Shown: positions 1 through 5,076 of the stretch, one piece after another
How positions within the stretch are numbered: the first letter of the stretch is position 1
How the letters are laid out: the number at the start of each line of letters is the position of its first letter
Origin: Piscirickettsiaceae bacterium
GTDB lineage: Bacteria > Pseudomonadota > Gammaproteobacteria > Nitrosococcales > Methylophagaceae
Length of the DNA stretch: 5,076 nucleotides
Reading direction: 5' to 3'
NCBI GenBank assembly: GCA_030620285.1
Contig: JAUXFA010000122.1
Span: 1 to 5,076, forward strand
Notes under the pieces: model-generated
Told to the model about the DNA's origin: nothing
The model's database searches: none
What the model saw: the letters and a program-made list of their open reading frames with translations, nothing else
Made by a program: the position numbers and the translations under genes

Positions 1-14
1 ACAGAACGACATGG

Positions 15-644
15 CTACGATCCGACTTCATGTAAATCAATAGCAACATCATGCAATGGCCTTAAACCCCAACGTAAAATAAACGCCTGAGCAATTAACA
101 GCATCAGGCCTGTTCCACCAAGCCAATACCATAAACTGAGCTGAAACTTTGCTTTTTGCTGGTCAATATTATTAAGATCTTCAGAGACATTAATGGTGTA
201 ATGAAACTCATCACCTTGCCTATTTTCCCAAACAACACCGTAAGCGATATTAATTAATTTAATTCCACTATTAAGCTCAACGGTTGATAAGGTTTGATTT
301 GAGGGGCCAGGATGATCGGGCAGGGCGATAAATAAGCCTAATGTTGATTCAGATTGCCAGATAATATCTTGGCCACTGGTTATTTGTGCATATAGCCCAG
401 AGTTTGGAATAGAAAATTCTGGTTCGGCAAGTGCGTTTGGCATTTGCACAATGCCATTCTCGGAAAATTGAGCAGCGGTTAATAGCGTGTAAACATAGTT
501 TATTAATCGTTTTTCTTGAGCACTATCTGCACTCGTTTGAAAAGCATTATTTAAACTAAATGCTGATAAACCTAAAAATGCCGTTAGCACCAAACTGACG
601 GCAATAAGAAGTCGCTTTGTGAGGGATAATTGTTTAATAGTCAC
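15..644 (-). CDS. PhoQ-like sensor histidine kinase, N-terminal sensor part only (frame ends early)
   Basis: This is the sensory half of a membrane histidine kinase that should phosphorylate the response regulator encoded just upstream. What can be seen: a short basic N-terminus, membrane helix 1 at about residues 11-32, a periplasmic domain at about 33-168, membrane helix 2 at about 171-190, then a HAMP-like start (RWGLRPLHDVAIDL, 191-204). The periplasmic stretch EPEFSIPNSGLYAQI (74-88) resembles PhoQ-like kinases of gammaproteobacteria. The start is GTG (642-644), overlapping the regulator's last codons by 11 bp, so translation is probably coupled. The frame stops at TAG (15-17) after 209 residues, whereas such kinases usually have about 430-480. 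The HisKA and ATPase domains are therefore absent in frame. After the stop, another frame stays open to the edge (DRSHVVL). A frameshift, a sequencing error near a contig end, or a real truncation are all possible. The family call is fairly safe; intactness is not. Confidence 0.8.
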   Translation of the reverse strand: MTIKQLSLTKRLLIAVSLVLTAFLGLSAFSLNNAFQTSADSAQEKRLINYVYTLLTAAQFSENGIVQMPNALAEPEFSIPNSGLYAQITSGQDIIWQSESTLGLFIALPDHPGPSNQTLSTVELNSGIKLINIAYGVVWENRQGDEFHYTINVSEDLNNIDQQKAKFQLSLWYWLGGTGLMLLIAQAFILRWGLRPLHDVAIDLHEVGS

Positions 645-1314
645 GCGGTAATGTTAATCGGTAACCACGACCACGCAAGGTTTCGATCGGATCAAGAATT
701 TTGTCGGGATCGAGTTTATTACGTAAGCGCTTTATAAATACCTCAATGACGTTGCTATCCCGCTCATGATCTTGTTCATAGATATGGTCGGTTAACTCTG
801 TTTTTGATAATACTTCGCCAGCATGTAGCATTAAAAAATGAAGTAAGCGATATTCATAGGCCGTCACATCAATAGTAATACCATTATTAATCACTTCTTG
901 GCTTGAGGGATTTAAGCTAAGAGGACCGCATGCCAAGGTAGCATTTGCCCAACCGGATGCGCGTCTTGCAAGGGCATTAATACGTGCTGATAACTCTTCA
1001 AAATGAAAAGGTTTGACTAAATAATCATCGGCGCCAGCTTCTAAGCCTTCTACTTTATCTTGCCAGCTACCCCGTGCTGTTAGGATCAGTATTGGGAAAT
1101 CTTTTCCCGCTTTTCGTAATTGTTGTATGACTTCAATACCAGAAAGTTTTGGCAAGCCTAAGTCAATGATGGCAACATCATAGGGATATTCAGATCCAAG
1201 ATAAAATGCCTCTTCACCATCGATTGCAGCATCAACGGTTAAATTTTGTTTTTGAAGTTGCTGCGTGATTTGTTCACGGATAAGAGCTTCATCTTCAACC
1301 AGTAAAATACGCAT
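634..1314 (-). CDS. OmpR/PhoP-family response regulator
   Basis: This is a cytoplasmic DNA-binding response regulator, phosphorylated by its partner kinase and acting as a transcription factor. The 226 residues match the usual family length. The receiver domain (1-115) has the acidic pair E7/D8, phospho-acceptor D51 in IIDLGLP, the switch threonine T79 in LILTA, and K101 in LVKPF. The winged-helix DNA-binding domain (about 126-223) carries the recognition helix around DSNVIEVFIKRLRNKL (186-201) and the closing RGRGYRL wing (215-220). All key residues are present. It lies 5 bp after the PepSY gene and overlaps the kinase start, so the three form one operon. No good Shine-Dalgarno precedes its ATG, which suggests coupling to the PepSY gene. 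It is closest in style to PhoP/QseB; which of the two cannot be settled here, so no symbol is given. The 11-bp-period direct repeats upstream of two neighbouring genes are candidate binding sites. Confidence 0.93.
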   Translation of the reverse strand: MRILLVEDEALIREQITQQLQKQNLTVDAAIDGEEAFYLGSEYPYDVAIIDLGLPKLSGIEVIQQLRKAGKDFPILILTARGSWQDKVEGLEAGADDYLVKPFHFEELSARINALARRASGWANATLACGPLSLNPSSQEVINNGITIDVTAYEYRLLHFLMLHAGEVLSKTELTDHIYEQDHERDSNVIEVFIKRLRNKLDPDKILDPIETLRGRGYRLTLPRDY

Positions 1315-1319
1315 AGCAA

Positions 1320-1613
1320 TTACTTGGGGGAATGACCAGTTTGAGAATCAAGTCGATACACTTTGATTTTTCCATTGTCATGCAGCACTTTGACACTGAA
1401 TATTTTTTTGCCATTAGCCTTTGATTGATCAACAGATAATACTTTACCTTTATTTTCTATTCGAACTAGCTCAGCGGCTGATTCTTTAGTAAGTGGTAGT
1501 TGAATATCATTAACACCATCACCGGGCTCAATATCATCAGGCAAGTGAGCCGCAAACACATTGAGCGTCAGCATGAGAGCAAGCATTGCAACAAGATACC
1601 GGAATAATTTCAT
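1320..1613 (-). CDS. Small exported PepSY-domain protein
   Basis: This is a 97-residue secreted or periplasmic protein. A signal peptide is clear (MKLFRYLVAMLALMLTLNVF, cleavage near VFA-A, residues 21-22). The mature part holds one PepSY repeat at about 42-92: a helix (TKESAAELVRIENKGKVLSV) followed by beta strands ending in IKVYRLDSQTG. Single-PepSY proteins of this size are often encoded beside PhoP/PhoQ-like two-component systems. PepSY domains are generally thought to inhibit peptidases or bind partner proteins outside the cytoplasm. The start at 1611-1613 is supported by AAGG seven bases upstream. It is the first gene of the operon, five bases before the response regulator. A plausible role is to modulate the sensor kinase's periplasmic domain, but that is inference from position. 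Confidence 0.85.
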   Translation of the reverse strand: MKLFRYLVAMLALMLTLNVFAAHLPDDIEPGDGVNDIQLPLTKESAAELVRIENKGKVLSVDQSKANGKKIFSVKVLHDNGKIKVYRLDSQTGHSPK

Positions 1614-1637
1614 AATTTGACCTTAACTCAATTTGAT

Positions 1638-1670
1638 CGTTATTTTTAACGGTATCGAGTAAGAGTGCAA
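1638..1670 (-). promoter_or_regulatory. Possible promoter region of the PepSY-regulator-kinase operon
   Basis: On the minus strand, TTGCAC (1665-1670) and TAAAAA (1643-1648) are separated by 16 bp and make a weak sigma-70-like pair. The -10 candidate lies inside a short palindrome, CGTTA-tttt-TAACG (1638-1651), which could be an operator or simply AT-rich symmetry. A lone, poor match to the TTCAG half-site (TTGAGTTAAGG, about 1622-1632) lies nearer the gene. Some promoter is expected here because the operon's first gene starts at 1613, but this exact assignment is tentative. Confidence 0.25.
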
Positions 1671-1673
1671 GTG

Positions 1674-1699
1674 CCTATACACAATACTATGTGCATAGG
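1674..1699 (-). terminator. Hairpin downstream of the cytochrome c gene
   Basis: The arms 1674-1683 and 1690-1699 pair at 9 of 10 positions (CCTATACACA against TGTGCATAGG) around a 6-base loop. Read on the minus strand, the hairpin lies about 17 bases after the cytochrome stop codon. It is not followed by a run of T on that strand, so it is not a classical intrinsic terminator. It may protect the mRNA 3' end or act with Rho. Confidence 0.4.
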
Positions 1700-1715
1700 G
1701 CGTTTACAGTCTTTA

Positions 1716-2123
1716 TTATTTTGCTTTCTTTGGTTTTACTTCACCAATAGCGCCATCAGAACGTGCTTTCATATACGCGTACAGTGCTTCCCGACCTTCC
1801 ATCACTTTTGCATTAGCTTTCCATGGTGGCATACTACCGATAGTGCCCGCTTTACCATTTTCCACTACTGTAAAGAACTCTTCTTTACTAATAGACTTCA
1901 AGCTATCTGCTAAATTTGGTCCAACCATTCCTTGTCCATAAGTACCATGACAACGCGCACACCAGTTTCTAAATAATTTGAAACCGTTATAACTATTAGC
2001 GTCAAGATGAGTGCCATCCGTAACGGTGTAAGGCTGCTCGTCAGCTTGTGCTGACATTGAAGCAACGCCAAATGATAGGGTGGCTGCACTTAGTAACATA
2101 ATTAGATTTTTGTTCAACCTCAT
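1716..2123 (-). CDS. Periplasmic monohaem cytochrome c (class I type)
   Basis: This is an exported electron carrier of 135 residues. The signal peptide ends near AQA-DE (about residue 27). Haem is attached at C55-A-R-C-H59, with H59 as the proximal ligand. GPNL (68-71) and GSMPPW (96-101), with M98 as the likely distal ligand, are typical of small cytochromes c. The C-terminal part, with LYAYMKARSDGAIG (114-127) and a lysine-rich tail, resembles cytochromes that accept electrons from PQQ-dependent alcohol or methanol dehydrogenases. That assignment is from memory of family style and is moderate at best; no dehydrogenase is visible here. A strong GGAG ribosome binding site lies six bases before ATG 2121-2123. 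The gene appears to be transcribed alone: a hairpin follows it, and a direct-repeat regulatory element shared with the glycine-zipper gene precedes it. Confidence 0.9.
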   Translation of the reverse strand: MRLNKNLIMLLSAATLSFGVASMSAQADEQPYTVTDGTHLDANSYNGFKLFRNWCARCHGTYGQGMVGPNLADSLKSISKEEFFTVVENGKAGTIGSMPPWKANAKVMEGREALYAYMKARSDGAIGEVKPKKAK

Positions 2124-2191
2124 TTTTCTCTCCGTGTCTATTATTTGTTGAAAACAGTGACTAGATGAACCATAGCCATTTTAAACCCCTA

Positions 2192-2236
2192 GCTGTTATC
2201 ACTACCTTAGCAACATCAAACTGAATGTTAGCTGAA
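2192..2236 (-). promoter_or_regulatory. Candidate OmpR/PhoP-family box and promoter for the cytochrome c gene
   Basis: Read on the minus strand, two half-sites, TTCAGCTAACA (2226-2236) and TTCAGTTTGAT (2215-2225), repeat with an 11-bp period, one helical turn. They are followed after GTTGC by TAAGGT (2204-2209), a possible -10, leaving a leader of about 70 bases before the ATG. The segment from the second half-site onward (2225 down to 2192) matches the equivalent segment upstream of the glycine-zipper gene at 25 of 34 positions. OmpR-family regulators such as PhoP bind direct repeats with this period just upstream of the -10. Which regulator binds is inferred, not shown. Confidence 0.5.
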
Positions 2237-2264
2237 TGAAATATAAATTTATCCAGCTAACATT
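2224..2264. repeat. Perfect 11-bp inverted repeat spanning the end of the glycine-zipper gene
   Basis: AATGTTAGCTG (2224-2234) and CAGCTAACATT (2254-2264) are exact reverse complements, separated by 19 bases that contain the palindrome ATAAATTTAT (2243-2252). One arm runs into the glycine-zipper stop codon (2263-2265). The other forms most of the distal TTCAG half-site of the cytochrome box. On the minus-strand transcript it would fold just after the stop, but no T-run follows, so it is not a standard intrinsic terminator. It may be a transcript end, an operator symmetry, or both. Confidence 0.6.
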
Positions 2265-2823
2265 AATAGTAGTTAGAGGCTGGCCGAACAGATACTTCTA
2301 CTGGAATACGCTTTCCTGGATCACGGTCCATATGTGTTGTATAGGTCTGACCATGGTATTTATAAGTTACTTGATAGCCATCAATTCGTTGTTCTTCATG
2401 ATAGCGGTCAATGACCCGACACTGTTCGCCATGTTGATGACGAGACTGTGATTTTGATTGATAGCCTAAGTCACGACCAATAGAACCACCTAAAAGTGTG
2501 CCAGCAACCGTTAAGGCTGTTTTACCGCCACCACCACCAAATTGGTTACCGATGACACCACCAACAATTCCACCAAGAATTGTGCTGGTATATGAGTTGC
2601 CACGCTGATTGTTATAGTTTGGTCGATATTGTGGTCGGTCCCAACATTCGCGTTGTGGCGTAGAAACACGAACAGTTCTATAGAGTGTTTCAACATGAGT
2701 AACGTGCGCAGTATCTTGAAAATTATGATGATTGCGCTGATGTTTATTATTACCTGCCCATGCTGTCGCAGAAGATAATGTTAATGCTGTTGCTAAGCCT
2801 GCGGTGATTAATAAGTTTTTCAT
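2263..2823 (-). CDS. Exported glycine-zipper 2TM domain protein (17-kDa surface antigen-like)
   Basis: This is an envelope protein of 186 residues with a signal peptide ending near AWA-G (residue 23). There is no lipobox cysteine at the cleavage site, so it is probably not a lipoprotein. A histidine/asparagine-rich segment follows (25-45). The glycine zipper 2TM region (about 80-120) has two hydrophobic glycine-spaced helices, ILGGIVGGVIGNQF and VAGTLLGGSIGRDLG, joined by a run of five glycines. The C-terminal domain (about 135-182) contains the conserved family pattern VTYKYHGQTYTTHMDRDPGKRIPVEVSVRP. Two cysteines, C60 and C135, flank the zipper and could form a disulfide. Members of this family associate with the outer membrane; the exact function is not established. 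A strong AGGAG lies eight bases before ATG 2821-2823. The promoter region carries the same direct-repeat element as the cytochrome gene, which suggests co-regulation. Confidence 0.9.
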   Translation of the reverse strand: MKNLLITAGLATALTLSSATAWAGNNKHQRNHHNFQDTAHVTHVETLYRTVRVSTPQRECWDRPQYRPNYNNQRGNSYTSTILGGIVGGVIGNQFGGGGGKTALTVAGTLLGGSIGRDLGYQSKSQSRHQHGEQCRVIDRYHEEQRIDGYQVTYKYHGQTYTTHMDRDPGKRIPVEVSVRPASNYY

Positions 2824-2844
2824 TTTCAGATCTCCTTTTGTGTG

Positions 2845-2889
2845 GCTGTTGACCGCACATTAACAACCTCAAGCTGAACTCAAACTGAA
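2845..2889 (-). promoter_or_regulatory. Candidate OmpR/PhoP-family box and promoter for the glycine-zipper gene
   Basis: On the minus strand two nearly identical 11-bp units, TTCAGTTTGAG (2879-2889) and TTCAGCTTGAG (2868-2878), lie in tandem with 10 of 11 bases identical. After GTTGT comes TAATGT (2857-2862), a possible -10 at the same distance as in the cytochrome promoter. Transcription would start near 2850, giving a leader of about 26 bases with the ribosome binding site inside it. No good -35 hexamer is present, as expected for an activated promoter. The element ends four bases before the TATAAT of the divergent gene, so it may act on both sides. Confidence 0.55.
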
Positions 2890-2893
2890 TAGC

Positions 2894-2899
2894 TATAAT
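2894..2899 (+). promoter_or_regulatory. Perfect TATAAT -10 candidate for the GGDEF-EAL gene
   Basis: A consensus TATAAT lies about 90 bases upstream of the divergent start codon at 2992. At 16-18 bp spacing the -35 position falls inside the direct-repeat box (2868-2889) and does not resemble TTGACA. The promoter, if real, would be weak or controlled by whatever binds the box. TATAAT can also occur by chance in AT-rich DNA. Confidence 0.4.
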
Positions 2900-2991
2900 T
2901 ATTTTAATTCGTGGGCGCACTAAGCTTGTAAAAGGAGCAATCCACACATAATATGTAGGTGCTTTTATAAGGGTTTTAATAATCTAAAAAT

Positions 2992-5076
2992 ATGGATATC
3001 GACACTAAAGACCCTATGATAATTCAAGCCGAATTACACAAAGTTAATATTGGCCGAGTAAGCTTATTACTCCAGCAAGGCCCAACAGCTATTATCACCA
3101 CCGTATTCGTCTGTTTAGTCGTTGTGAGTGCATTATGGAGTGAACTTGATCATAACGTCGCCATATTTTGGATTTCGATCGTTGTTGCTGTGGTTATCTT
3201 TCGATTACTATTCATCAAGCACTTAAAGAAAACATTTAGCGCGCATGATAAACACCCGTCAGAAATACCTATCAAAAAATATGAGCGCTTATATGCTATT
3301 GGCTCCTTTAGTCACGGGTTATCGCTTGGTTTAATCGGTCTTTTTATGGAACCAGCATGGTTAGCAAGTAACCAGATCATTATTCTACTTGCGATAAGTG
3401 GAATGACGGCTGGAGCCTTAAGCTCTAATACCAGTAGCCAATTGACTTACTTTAGTTTTATTGGCCCGTTGATATTTCCGTTAATATACCTATTTTATGC
3501 CCATGAGTTATTCTTTACGGCAGCTTTGGTCGTGATCTATCTTGTTATGATGATGGTCACTTCAACACGAATGCATAACACCTTAGTCGAGGGCCTAAAA
3601 TTAAAGATCCATAATGCTACCTTGCTTGAAAATTTAACCGAAAACAATCTTCAACAAAGCTTATTATTAGAGCAGTTGAGTAATAGTGAAAATCTATCCA
3701 GCAGTGCCTTTGATAATGCCGGTGTCGCAATGGCCTTGGTCGATAGCGATATGAAAATATTTCGAGTTAATCAACAAGCCTGTGATCTAGTGGCTTATAC
3801 CCATAGCAAAATGATCGGCATGTCCATATTGACCCTTTCTCATATCGATGATCGGCAGCAAAGTGAACAGTTGTTTGAAGATCTGGTCTCGACTAAGCGA
3901 CAGCACTATCAGTTAAGAAAACGTTATATACGAAAAAATAGTACTGTTGTTTGGGTTCTAGTAACCGTTTCTTCTGTATTGAATGAATCGGGCGATTTTG
4001 AATATGCTGTTTTGCATGTTCAAGATATTAGTCAAGAACAAAAGCTGACCGAAGAATTAACCCATCAAGCCCAACATGATTTTTTAACGGGTTTGCCAAA
4101 CCGACATGCTTTTGAAGCACAGTTGCAGGAAAAATTACTTTCTGCCGAGGATGATGAACATGTACTTTGTTATATCGATTTAGACCAATTTAAGGTCGTG
4201 AACGATACGTGCGGCCATGTTGCCGGTGATGAATTACTAAAACAGTTATCACTCATACTCCGGAATAATTTACGTCAATCTGATTTGTTGGCACGGATTG
4301 GCGGCGATGAATTTGCTGTTTTGATGCTCAACTGTTCAATGGATGCCGCGCAAAAACATTTAGAACATTTGCTGGCTAAAATTCGTGATTTTCGTTTTAT
4401 CTATGAAGAACAGAGCTTCAATGTCGGAGCAAGTTTAGGCCTTGTTTTAATGGATAGTAACAGCACCATGACAGAAGTACTTAAACAAGCGGATAGTGCT
4501 TGTTATGCTGCCAAAGAAGCAGGTCGAGATCGATTACATATATTTACTCATGATGATGCAGTTCTGACGCAACGTTCTGGTGAGATGCAATGGGTTTCAA
4601 AGATCCAACAGGCATTAGCCAACGACATGTTTGTTTTGTATCGGCAGGAGATTGTGCAAATTGATGGTCAAGGAAAGCTTCCTCATTATGAGCTATTGAT
4701 CCGGATGAAAGATGACGACGGCAGTGTGATTCCACCAGGATTGTTTTTACCAGCCGCGGAGCGATACAACTTAGCAGCAGCCATTGACCTATGGGTGGTA
4801 GAGCAGGTTTTAACCACTTTAAATATGGCCCATATGGAAGGTAAAGAAATCGGTGGCGTATATGGTGTCAATATCTCAGGGCATTCCTTGGGTGATCCAC
4901 GTTTCTATGACAATATCATTAAACGAATACGAGCCAGTGATTTAAGGCCGTTTGATGCTTATATTTGTTTTGAAATAACAGAAACAGCAGCTATTTCCAA
5001 TATCACCGCGGCATTACATTTTATTAATGAATTGCGGGCGATAGGCTGTCAATTTGCACTGGATGATTTTGGTAGT
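2992..5076 (+). CDS. Membrane PAS-GGDEF-EAL cyclic-di-GMP enzyme, 3' end outside the window
   Basis: This frame stays open for 695 codons to the window edge. It encodes an inner-membrane signalling protein that should make and/or degrade c-di-GMP. About six membrane helices occupy residues 31-190, forming an integral sensor I cannot assign to a named family. A coiled-coil-like linker (about 200-232) leads to a PAS domain (about 235-350, [19 protein letters not shown]...VLHVQDIS). The GGDEF domain starts at DFLTGLPNR (363-371), with metal-binding D396 in [12 protein letters not shown], an intact GGDEF (437-441), and an inhibitory I-site RQSD (428-431) five residues before it. The EAL domain begins near 545: the signature is E567-L-L-I-R, N627 lies in VNISG, E661 and E664 in FEITET, and D691/D692 in DDFGS. 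The remaining 100-odd residues are missing. An in-frame TAA at 2980-2982 limits the start to ATG 2992 or ATG 3016 (residue 9). Neither has a clear ribosome binding site; the first is chosen for length. Confidence 0.93.
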   Translation, partial: MDIDTKDPMIIQAELHKVNIGRVSLLLQQGPTAIITTVFVCLVVVSALWSELDHNVAIFWISIVVAVVIFRLLFIKHLKKTFSAHDKHPSEIPIKKYERLYAIGSFSHGLSLGLIGLFMEPAWLASNQIIILLAISGMTAGALSSNTSSQLTYFSFIGPLIFPLIYLFYAHELFFTAALVVIYLVMMMVTSTRMHNTLVEGLKLKIHNATLLENLTENNLQQSLLLEQLSNSENLSSSAFDNAGVAMALVDSDMKIFRVNQQACDLVAYTHSKMIGMSILTLSHIDDRQQSEQLFEDLVSTKRQHYQLRKRYIRKNSTVVWVLVTVSSVLNESGDFEYAVLHVQDISQEQKLTEELTHQAQHDFLTGLPNRHAFEAQLQEKLLSAEDDEHVLCYIDLDQFKVVNDTCGHVAGDELLKQLSLILRNNLRQSDLLARIGGDEFAVLMLNCSMDAAQKHLEHLLAKIRDFRFIYEEQSFNVGASLGLVLMDSNSTMTEVLKQADSACYAAKEAGRDRLHIFTHDDAVLTQRSGEMQWVSKIQQALANDMFVLYRQEIVQIDGQGKLPHYELLIRMKDDDGSVIPPGLFLPAAERYNLAAAIDLWVVEQVLTTLNMAHMEGKEIGGVYGVNISGHSLGDPRFYDNIIKRIRASDLRPFDAYICFEITETAAISNITAALHFINELRAIGCQFALDDFGS

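Noticed and set aside
567..572. The string ELL replacing EAL at protein residues 567-569 of the GGDEF-EAL enzyme (DNA 4690-4698) as a sign of an inactive domain
   Set aside because: Residue positions are given as start and end here. The metal-binding glutamate is kept, the middle residue varies widely in active EAL proteins, and the other visible catalytic residues are intact.
1622..1632. A TTCAG-like half-site upstream of the PepSY operon, which would imply autoregulation
   Set aside because: Only one unit is present, with about 7 of 11 matches to the closest half-site and no partner 11 bp away; too weak to claim.
1665..1913. Plus-strand open frame of 82 codons opposite the cytochrome gene
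   Set aside because: It is antisense to a clear cytochrome c gene, its protein is rich in Phe, Cys and His with no domain, and no ribosome binding site is evident.
2236..2451. Plus-strand open frame of 71 codons opposite the glycine-zipper gene
   Set aside because: It overlaps the well-supported glycine-zipper C-terminal domain and its hydrophobic look is a by-product of the opposite strand; no ribosome binding site.
2511..2947. Two minus-strand open frames (2511-2696 and 2750-2947) in other frames of the glycine-zipper gene and its promoter
   Set aside because: Both overlap the real gene out of frame and have no recognisable domain or start signal; the second would also run across the candidate promoter.
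2930..2955. AAAGGAG at 2930-2936 in the leader of the GGDEF-EAL gene, suggesting a leader peptide
   Set aside because: The next ATG (2953-2955) is too far away and is followed at once by TAG, and no other start codon lies at a suitable distance, so no leader peptide is supported.
4544..4871. Minus-strand open frames opposite the EAL domain
   Set aside because: They lie antisense to a continuous, motif-rich GGDEF-EAL frame and have no features of their own.

Overview
The window comes from a Gram-negative bacterium, most likely an AT-rich gammaproteobacterium. Evidence is a PhoP/QseB-type two-component pair, a periplasmic c-type cytochrome, a glycine-zipper outer-envelope protein, and a membrane GGDEF-EAL protein. 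The cytochrome resembles those that serve PQQ-dependent alcohol or methanol dehydrogenases. A methylotroph of the Methylophaga kind would fit, but this is a guess from protein style only. There are no RNA genes, insertion sequences or CRISPR arrays. No gap between genes exceeds about 170 bases. Both ends of the window fall inside genes.

Layout. Positions 1-1613 (minus strand) hold a tight operon, read right to left: a small exported PepSY protein, an OmpR/PhoP-family response regulator, and the start of its sensor kinase. The kinase frame stops just after the second membrane helix, 14 bases from the window edge, so the catalytic part is not seen in frame. Positions 1716-2123 (minus) encode an exported monohaem cytochrome c. 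Positions 2263-2823 (minus) encode an exported glycine-zipper 2TM protein. Position 2992 to the end (plus, divergent) encodes a six-helix membrane protein with PAS, GGDEF and EAL domains, cut off by the window at the DDFGS motif of the EAL domain.

The most interesting signal lies between the genes. The cytochrome and the glycine-zipper genes share an upstream element: two TTCAG half-sites 11 bp apart, followed at the same distance by a TAA(T/G)GT hexamer. Over 34 aligned bases, 25 are identical. An 11-bp direct repeat is the usual architecture of sites for OmpR/PhoP-family regulators, and one such regulator is encoded next door. The copy at 2868-2889 also sits where the -35 of the divergent GGDEF-EAL promoter should be, just before a perfect TATAAT. 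A reasonable model is that the neighbouring response regulator controls the cytochrome, the envelope protein and possibly the c-di-GMP enzyme. This is inferred from sequence alone.

The protein families themselves are ordinary. I see no clear evidence of a wholly new system. The candidate local regulon and the broken kinase frame are the points most worth following up.
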